From: Deltaproteobacteria bacterium
GTDB lineage: Bacteria > Desulfobacterota > Binatia > Binatales > Binataceae
Direction: 5' to 3'
Length of the DNA stretch: 10,937 nt
NCBI GenBank assembly: GCA_021786815.1
Contig: JAJYMR010000280.1
Location: 1 to 10,937 of the forward strand
Positions 6,739-10,937 of this stretch are shown piece after piece. Under the pieces are notes generated by a model, which ran no database searches, was not told the DNA's origin, and worked only from the letters and a program-made list of their open reading frames with translations. The position numbers and the translations under genes were made by a program. Numbering within the stretch: the stretch's first letter is position 1; each line of letters opens with the position of its first letter.

Positions 6739-6769
6739 TGGAGTTAGACGCTGGTCCGGCGGCTTTAAT

Positions 6770-9364
6770 TCAGTCCGATTGCTCCGAGGCGGCGCCGAGT
6801 TCGGCCCAGTTGCGGCCCCATTTGAGGTCCACCTTGAGCGGCACCGTAAGTTCCGCGGCCTGTTCCATCTCGCGCCTGGCTACCTCCCTGGTTTCGCCCA
6901 GATTTTCGCTTTGGACTTCCAGCAAAAGCTCATCGTGTACCTGCATCACCATCCGGGCCTCATGGGCACGAGACCTGAGCTGCGCCCCAAGCCGCACCAT
7001 CGCGACTTTTATCAGGTCGGCCGAGGTTCCCTGAATCGGCGTATTAACGGCGATCCTTTCAGCCTGGGCACGCGCACCACCCTCGGGCGCATGAAGTTCC
7101 GGAAGATAGCGCCGCCTGCCGTACATCGTGGTCACAAAACCGGTCTCACGAGCCTTCGCCAGAGTTTCGTCTATAAAGCTGCGCACCCCCTCCAGGCGAT
7201 CGAAGTAGCGCTTGATATAGTCCGCTGCTTCAGACGTCGAAATGCCGAGCGCGGTTGCAAGGCGCTGCGGCCCCATCCCGTAGATAATCCCGAAATTGAT
7301 TGTCTTGGCCAGGCGCCGGGCGGTTGCGTCGACCTTCTCGGGCGGTACCCCCAGCAATTCGGTTGCGGTCCGGATATGAATATCTTCGCCTTTCCTGAAG
7401 GCGCTGGTCAACGTGGGGTCTCCGGACAGATGGGCCAGCACGCGAAGGTCTATCTGCGAATAGTCGGCCGAAAGGAGCAACCGTCCCGGCTCGGCCACGA
7501 AGGCGCGCCGGATACGCTGGCCTTCGGGGCTGCGGGTGGGAATATTCTGCAGGTTCGGGTCGCTCGAGCTGAGCCGGCCAGTCGCGGTGAGCGCCTGATG
7601 GAAGGTCGTGTGGATGCGGCCGGTTGTGGGATCGAGCAGGCTCGCGAGCGCGTCGGCGTAAGTGGACTTGAGCTTGGTCAGCGTCCGATATTCGAGCAGC
7701 TTGCGCGGCATCGGATGCGCCGCGGCGAGCTTTTCCAGCGTATCTGCGTCGGTCGAATAGCCGCTTTTGGTCCGCTTGAGCCCCCGCGCCGTGAGCTTCA
7801 GACGGTTGAACAGGACGTCGCGCAACTGCGCCGGCGAGTTGAGGTTAAACTCGAGGCCGGCAAGCTCGTAACACTCGCGTTCGAGCCTTGCAGCCTCTTC
7901 GCCGAATTCGCGCGAGATCGCGTTGAGCGCGTCACGGTCAACCTTGACCCCCGTCGCTTCCATCTCGGCCAGCAGCTCGGCGACAGGCATCTCGATCTCG
8001 CGGAACAGCCGGCCGAGGCCGTCCGCCGCAAGCTTTGGAGCAAGCGCCTCGTTTAGCGCCGCGACGATCTCGGGCTCCGAGCCGGTCGAACCGCCCGGAC
8101 GCAGGCCGGCCAGATGGTCATGATAAAGGTCGGCGAGCGAAGGTTCCGGACGTCCCGGATTTATCAGGAAACCCGCGAGCATCGTGTCGAAATCGACGCC
8201 CGCAAGCGCAATCCCGTAGCGCGAGAGCCGCCGTATGTGCGTCTTGAGATCGTGACAGGCCTTGGGCGGCGACGGCTCGCCAAGGATTCCGCCGAGTTCG
8301 CCGATAAGACTGCCTTGCGCAACGTAGATCTTGTCGTCACCACGGATTTTGAGCCGCGCGCCGGTTTCGTCCTCCACCAGATGCAGCGCGAGGCGCTTCG
8401 AGGCCTTGAGATGCGCCGCCGCCTGCGTCACGCTCTCGCCCGTGAGCGTCACTTCCTGGCTTGTCACGAGCGGCAGGGCCGCCTGCGATGGCGCAAGTTC
8501 CTCCAGCAGCGAGGTAAACTCGAGTTCGCGCAGGAGCGCCGCCACCGCCGCTTCATCGATCCCTGGCCAGGTCAGTTCCTCGGGCGTGACGTCGAGCGGA
8601 ACGTCGGTCTTGATGCTCACCAACTTGCGCGCCAGTTCGACGTCGGCGCGATGCTCGGCAAGCAGCGCCGCAAGACGCTTTGCGCCCCGGATTTTGCCCT
8701 TTGCCAGCCCATCGAGGCTGCGGTAGAGGGTTTCCACGTCGCCAAATTCACGGATGAGCGCGGTTGCGGTCTTCTCACCGACGCCGGGCACGCCTTTGAC
8801 GTTGTCGATCGGGTCGCCCATCAGCGCCTGGATTTCGATAAGAGCGCCGGGTTCGACGCCGAAGCGCTCACGCACCTCGCGAACGCTGACGCGCCTGTCG
8901 CGCATCGTGTCCCACAGGGTCGTGTGCGGGCCGACGATCTGCATGAAGTCCTTGTCGGCCGTGATTATCACGGTCTGGAAGCGCTCGCGCGCGGCGCGGG
9001 CCGCGAGCGTTCCGATTACGTCGTCGGCCTCGTAGCCCTCGCGAACGAGACTCTTTATCCGGAAGGCTTCGACCGCGCGATGTATGTAAGGGATCTGGAC
9101 GCTCAGGTCACTTGGCGCCGGCGGACGGTTGGCCTTGTAATCCTCGAACAGGTCTTCGCGGAAAGTCCGCTTGGGCGAATCGAAGACCACGGCGATACGG
9201 GTCGGATGTTCCTCCTTGATGAGCTTGAAGAGCATCCGGATGAACCCGTACACCGCCTGCGTCGGCATCCCGCGCGACGTGGACAACGGCGGCAACGCGA
9301 AGAAGGCCCGGAAGATGTATCCGGAGCCGTCAACCAGGTAGAGATCCCGCCGCTCTTGCGCCAT
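6770..9364 (-). CDS. polA: DNA polymerase I (proofreading domain degenerate)
   Basis: An 864-residue family A polymerase that removes RNA primers and fills gaps in replication and repair. The 5'-nuclease domain (about 1-290) has its metal ligands: Asp12, Asp62, Glu112/Asp114/Asp115 in YEADD, Asp137/Asp139 in TADKD, and Asp184/Asp187 in GDPIDN, followed by the GVPGVGEKTA hairpin. The middle domain (about 300-450) keeps the exonuclease fold (FDTMLAGFLIN, 392-402), but the DxE pair reads LALHLVED, the motif II Asp appears as His375 and no YxxxD is seen. It is therefore probably proofreading-deficient, as in Taq. Polymerase motifs are intact: TGRLSSSDPNLQNIP (595-609), motif A DYSQIDLR (Asp634), motif B with Arg683, Lys687, Phe691, Tyr695, and motif C VHDE (Asp811, Glu812). 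An in-frame TAG 9 nt upstream of the ATG fixes the start; no Shine-Dalgarno is visible. It leads a likely four-gene unit. Confidence 0.99.
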   Translation of the reverse strand: MAQERRDLYLVDGSGYIFRAFFALPPLSTSRGMPTQAVYGFIRMLFKLIKEEHPTRIAVVFDSPKRTFREDLFEDYKANRPPAPSDLSVQIPYIHRAVEAFRIKSLVREGYEADDVIGTLAARAARERFQTVIITADKDFMQIVGPHTTLWDTMRDRRVSVREVRERFGVEPGALIEIQALMGDPIDNVKGVPGVGEKTATALIREFGDVETLYRSLDGLAKGKIRGAKRLAALLAEHRADVELARKLVSIKTDVPLDVTPEELTWPGIDEAAVAALLRELEFTSLLEELAPSQAALPLVTSQEVTLTGESVTQAAAHLKASKRLALHLVEDETGARLKIRGDDKIYVAQGSLIGELGGILGEPSPPKACHDLKTHIRRLSRYGIALAGVDFDTMLAGFLINPGRPEPSLADLYHDHLAGLRPGGSTGSEPEIVAALNEALAPKLAADGLGRLFREIEMPVAELLAEMEATGVKVDRDALNAISREFGEEAARLERECYELAGLEFNLNSPAQLRDVLFNRLKLTARGLKRTKSGYSTDADTLEKLAAAHPMPRKLLEYRTLTKLKSTYADALASLLDPTTGRIHTTFHQALTATGRLSSSDPNLQNIPTRSPEGQRIRRAFVAEPGRLLLSADYSQIDLRVLAHLSGDPTLTSAFRKGEDIHIRTATELLGVPPEKVDATARRLAKTINFGIIYGMGPQRLATALGISTSEAADYIKRYFDRLEGVRSFIDETLAKARETGFVTTMYGRRRYLPELHAPEGGARAQAERIAVNTPIQGTSADLIKVAMVRLGAQLRSRAHEARMVMQVHDELLLEVQSENLGETREVARREMEQAAELTVPLKVDLKWGRNWAELGAASEQSD

Positions 9365-9422
9365 ATAACGAAACTACCGGAACCGGTTTGCAAAAAAAAA
9401 GCGTGGGCTTGTCCTTCAAATC

Positions 9423-9446
9423 CTCTTAACACAGACGCTCTTAACA
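9423..9446 (+). repeat. Tandem 9-bp direct repeat CTCTTAACA, 15-bp period
   Basis: CTCTTAACA occurs at 9423-9431 and again at 9438-9446, separated by CAGACG. Two direct half-sites at a fixed short period in a divergent promoter region are typical of a site bound by a tandem regulator dimer. The second copy overlaps the candidate -35 TTAACA of the exporter operon. No regulator can be named. Confidence 0.45.
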
Positions 9447-9572
9447 TCGGCGAAGGCTTGTAATATTCATTGTCTGACGCGACGGTCCTTCCGGCCGCCG
9501 TTGATTGCCCGGTCGCTGAATTACTCGGGGGTACTGTTCGTCAAAGAATTCGCCCGGGATTCGTTGCTTCCT

Positions 9573-9577
9573 GGAGG
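9573..9577 (+). promoter_or_regulatory. Distant Shine-Dalgarno before the ABC ATPase
   Basis: GGAGG lies 18 nt before the ATG at 9596, further than the usual 5-10 nt, and no in-frame start codon lies between them. It may still serve if the spacer folds, or initiation may be weak. Confidence 0.35.
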
Positions 9578-9595
9578 CATAGGCGTCCACGTCAG

Positions 9596-10363
9596 ATGAT
9601 AGAGGTCAGGAACCTAACCAAGTACTACGGCGATTTCGTCGCCGTCAGGGACATCTCCTTCACCGCTGAGCGCGGGTCGATTCTTGGGTTTCTCGGGCCG
9701 AACGGCGCGGGCAAGACGACCACGATGCGGATAATCACCGGCTTCATGCCGGCGACGTCGGGCACTGTTCTTATAGACGGGCTCGATATTTTCACCCAGT
9801 CGCTCGAAGCACGGCGCAAGATCGGATATCTGCCCGAGAATCCTCCGCTTTACGGCGACATGCGGGTGGACGCCTATCTGCGCTTCGTCGCGCGGCTTCG
9901 CGGCGTTGCGCGCTCGAAGCTTGCCGACGCGCTCGACCACGCGATCAGCGTATGTGGGCTCGAATCCGTGGCGCATCGCATATGCGGCCAGCTTTCCAAG
10001 GGCTATCGCCAGCGGGTCGGCCTCGCGCAGGCGCTGATCCACGATCCGCCGGTGCTGGTGATGGACGAGCCGACCATCGGGCTTGATCCGCGCCAGATTC
10101 ATGAGATTCGCGCTCTAATCCGGACGCTCGCCGGCTCGCGCACGGTCGTGCTTTCGACCCATATCCTGCCCGAGGTCTCCCAGATCTGCGACAAGGTCGT
10201 GATAATCGCTGACGGGCATGTGGTGCTTGAAAAGAAACTGGCTGAGCTTCCCGAGGGCAGCACGCTAGAGGACGTTTTCCTCGACGCGATTACGAAGGAG
10301 CGTCATGACCTCGAAGAGGCCCGGGAAGAGACGCTCGAGGAAGTCGATGCGGGGCACGAATAG
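9596..10363 (+). CDS. ABC-2 type exporter ATP-binding protein (GldA-like)
   Basis: A 255-residue ATPase subunit that powers an inner-membrane ABC-2 exporter. Motifs in order: Walker A GPNGAGKTT (34-42), IGYLPENPPLYGDM (77-89) at the Q-loop position where Glu/Asn replace Gln, a variant I recall in this subfamily, signature LSKGYRQR (133-140), Walker B VLVMDEPT (153-160), D-loop GLD (162-164) and the switch His189 in STHILPE. It ends with a charged, Glu-rich tail (about 235-255). The ATG at 9596 begins the family-typical MIEVRNLTKYYG. The frame is open back to a TTG at 9470, but those 42 codons resemble nothing. The permease gene follows 18 bp after the stop. The pair resembles the Gld-type exporters associated with gliding in Bacteroidota but widespread elsewhere, so gliding should not be assumed. 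The substrate is unknown. Confidence 0.95.
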   Translation: MIEVRNLTKYYGDFVAVRDISFTAERGSILGFLGPNGAGKTTTMRIITGFMPATSGTVLIDGLDIFTQSLEARRKIGYLPENPPLYGDMRVDAYLRFVARLRGVARSKLADALDHAISVCGLESVAHRICGQLSKGYRQRVGLAQALIHDPPVLVMDEPTIGLDPRQIHEIRALIRTLAGSRTVVLSTHILPEVSQICDKVVIIADGHVVLEKKLAELPEGSTLEDVFLDAITKERHDLEEAREETLEEVDAGHE

Positions 10364-10381
10364 CGGCTTTCGGGATCGCTG

Positions 10382-10937
10382 ATGAAGAATTCGCTGATTA
10401 TCGCAGGCAAGGAACTCGCGGCCTATTTCGTCCAGCCGGTCGCCTACGTGGTGATGACCGTCTTCCTGTTGCTCGGCGGGTTTTTCTTCTTCACCCTGCT
10501 CAGGCGCTTCGACCTGGTGCTGCAGATATATGCCGCGATGCAGAATCCGCAGGTCCTGGCGCACATGAACCTGAATAGCTGGGTGATCGAGCCGATGCTC
10601 CATAACCTAGCGATCGTGCTGGTGATCCTGGTGCCGGCGATCACGATGCGGTCGTTCGCCGAGGAGAAGCGCACGGGCACCTACGAGTTTCTGCTGACGG
10701 CGCCAATCAGGACCGGCGAGATCGTGGCGGGCAAGTTCATCGCGGCGGCGCTCTTCCTGCTCATCATGATAGCGCTTGCCGGGACGTTCCCGTTCATCCT
10801 GATCCTGTTCGGCAATCCTGAAATCGGCGTGATATTTGCGGGCTATCTCGGGCTTGCGTTCCTGGCCGTGAGCTTCGTCGCGGTGGGCTTGTTCACGAGT
10901 TCGCTCACCCAGAACCAGATCATCGCGGCGATAAAGA
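10382..10937 (+). CDS. ABC-2 type permease (GldF-like), N-terminal 185 residues
   Basis: This frame is open from the ATG at 10382 to the window edge. It encodes a short cytoplasmic N-terminus with KELAAYFVQPVAYVV (10-24), then membrane segments at about 20-41, 71-90, 118-143 and 149-171. Between the second and third is the conserved ABC-2 motif EEKRTGTYEFLLTAPI (94-109), which in this class contacts the ATPase. This is the transmembrane partner of the ATPase encoded 18 bp upstream. A Gld-type system would next be expected to encode a GldG-like periplasmic-domain protein. About a quarter to a third of the expected length is missing at the right edge. The Shine-Dalgarno is weak (GGGAT about 7 nt before the ATG), so coupling to the ATPase gene is likely. 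Confidence 0.92.
   Translation, partial: MKNSLIIAGKELAAYFVQPVAYVVMTVFLLLGGFFFFTLLRRFDLVLQIYAAMQNPQVLAHMNLNSWVIEPMLHNLAIVLVILVPAITMRSFAEEKRTGTYEFLLTAPIRTGEIVAGKFIAAALFLLIMIALAGTFPFILILFGNPEIGVIFAGYLGLAFLAVSFVAVGLFTSSLTQNQIIAAIK

Larger units (their letters stand above)
9365..9595. promoter_or_regulatory. Divergent intergenic region between polA and ABC exporter
   Basis: These 231 bp hold no convincing gene. They contain an AACCGGTT palindrome (9381-9388), an A9 tract (9392-9400, T9 in the polA leader) and a tandem 9-bp direct repeat (9423-9446). There is also an AT-rich patch, TAATATTCAT (9461-9470), that could be part of a plus-strand promoter (TTAACA at 9441-9446, TAATAT at 9461-9466, spacing short at 14). 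On the minus strand a small AAGC-CCAC-GCTT hairpin directly precedes the T9 run, a weak terminator or attenuator shape in the polA leader. No clear minus-strand promoter was found. Confidence 0.4.

Noticed and set aside
5563..6747. A 394-codon plus-strand open frame opposite the sigma/anti-sigma genes
   Set aside because: The sense strand carries two recognisable proteins with correct spacing; the antisense product shows no domain and is a GC-skew shadow.
6848..6854. GGAACTT on the minus strand at the end of polA, similar to an RpoE -35 element
   Set aside because: No ECF-like -10 word stands at 15-18 nt from it, and the bases are explained by polA codons.
6695..9463. Two long plus-strand open frames (6695-8056 and 8114-9463) opposite polA
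   Set aside because: They mirror polA codons in a GC-rich gene, have Arg-rich compositions without any family motif, and the sense strand is a complete DNA polymerase I.
9401..9470. Possible small RNA or tRNA remnant in the polA/ABC gap
   Set aside because: No cloverleaf, T-loop consensus or tRNA 3' end could be built on either strand.
9470..9595. TTG-initiated 42-codon extension of the ABC ATPase
   Set aside because: It resembles no ABC protein and would start within the AT-rich promoter-like patch; the ATG at 9596 begins the conserved domain.

Overview
The window is a gene-dense, GC-rich bacterial chromosome segment, roughly 60-65% GC by eye. It holds eleven protein genes, two of them cut by the window edges. 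No rRNA, tRNA, CRISPR array, insertion sequence or prophage gene is visible, and no gene stands out by base composition. The content (two short-chain dehydrogenases, a hormone-sensitive-lipase-type hydrolase, a luciferase-like oxidoreductase, an HSD10-like dehydrogenase, PolA lacking proofreading residues, an ECF sigma/anti-sigma pair, a Gld-type ABC exporter) suggests a free-living aerobic or facultative Gram-negative from a soil or water lineage. An uncultivated deltaproteobacterial or Binatota-like genome is one guess; the placement is inference only.

Left third, mostly minus strand (1-2155). An SDR oxidoreductase (1361-2155) and an alpha/beta hydrolase (445-1335) form a tight pair with a 25-nt gap and a plausible sigma70-type promoter at 2230-2259. 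Downstream on the same strand, past a perfect 14-bp hairpin (388-422), lies the N-terminal part of a 2OG-Fe(II) oxygenase-like protein that runs off the left edge. It is an open reading frame without a stop in the window.

Middle, plus strand (2313-4926). Three genes follow: a small DUF2784-type membrane protein, a luciferase-like flavin oxidoreductase, and an HSD10-like 3-hydroxyacyl-CoA dehydrogenase. Gaps of about 120-130 bp separate them, and a weak hairpin with a T-tract sits just before the last one. They are therefore probably not one tight operon. The region has the flavour of lipid, acyl-CoA or branched-chain catabolism, but no complete pathway is present.

Right half (5031-9364, minus strand). 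polA is followed closely by an ECF sigma factor, a zinc-binding membrane anti-sigma factor and a small exported protein of unknown function. Gaps are 31, 6 and 13 nt, so this looks like one transcription unit, polA-sigma-antisigma-secreted protein. The polymerase has intact 5'-nuclease and polymerase motifs but a degenerate 3'-5' exonuclease domain.

Right edge, plus strand (9596-10937). Divergent from polA is an ABC exporter of the Gld/ABC-2 type: a complete ATPase and the first 185 residues of its permease. The 231-bp divergent region between them holds a 9-bp tandem direct repeat and an A9 tract. I see no clear evidence of a wholly new system. The least explained parts are the sigma/anti-sigma/secreted-protein module behind polA and the structured intergenic elements.
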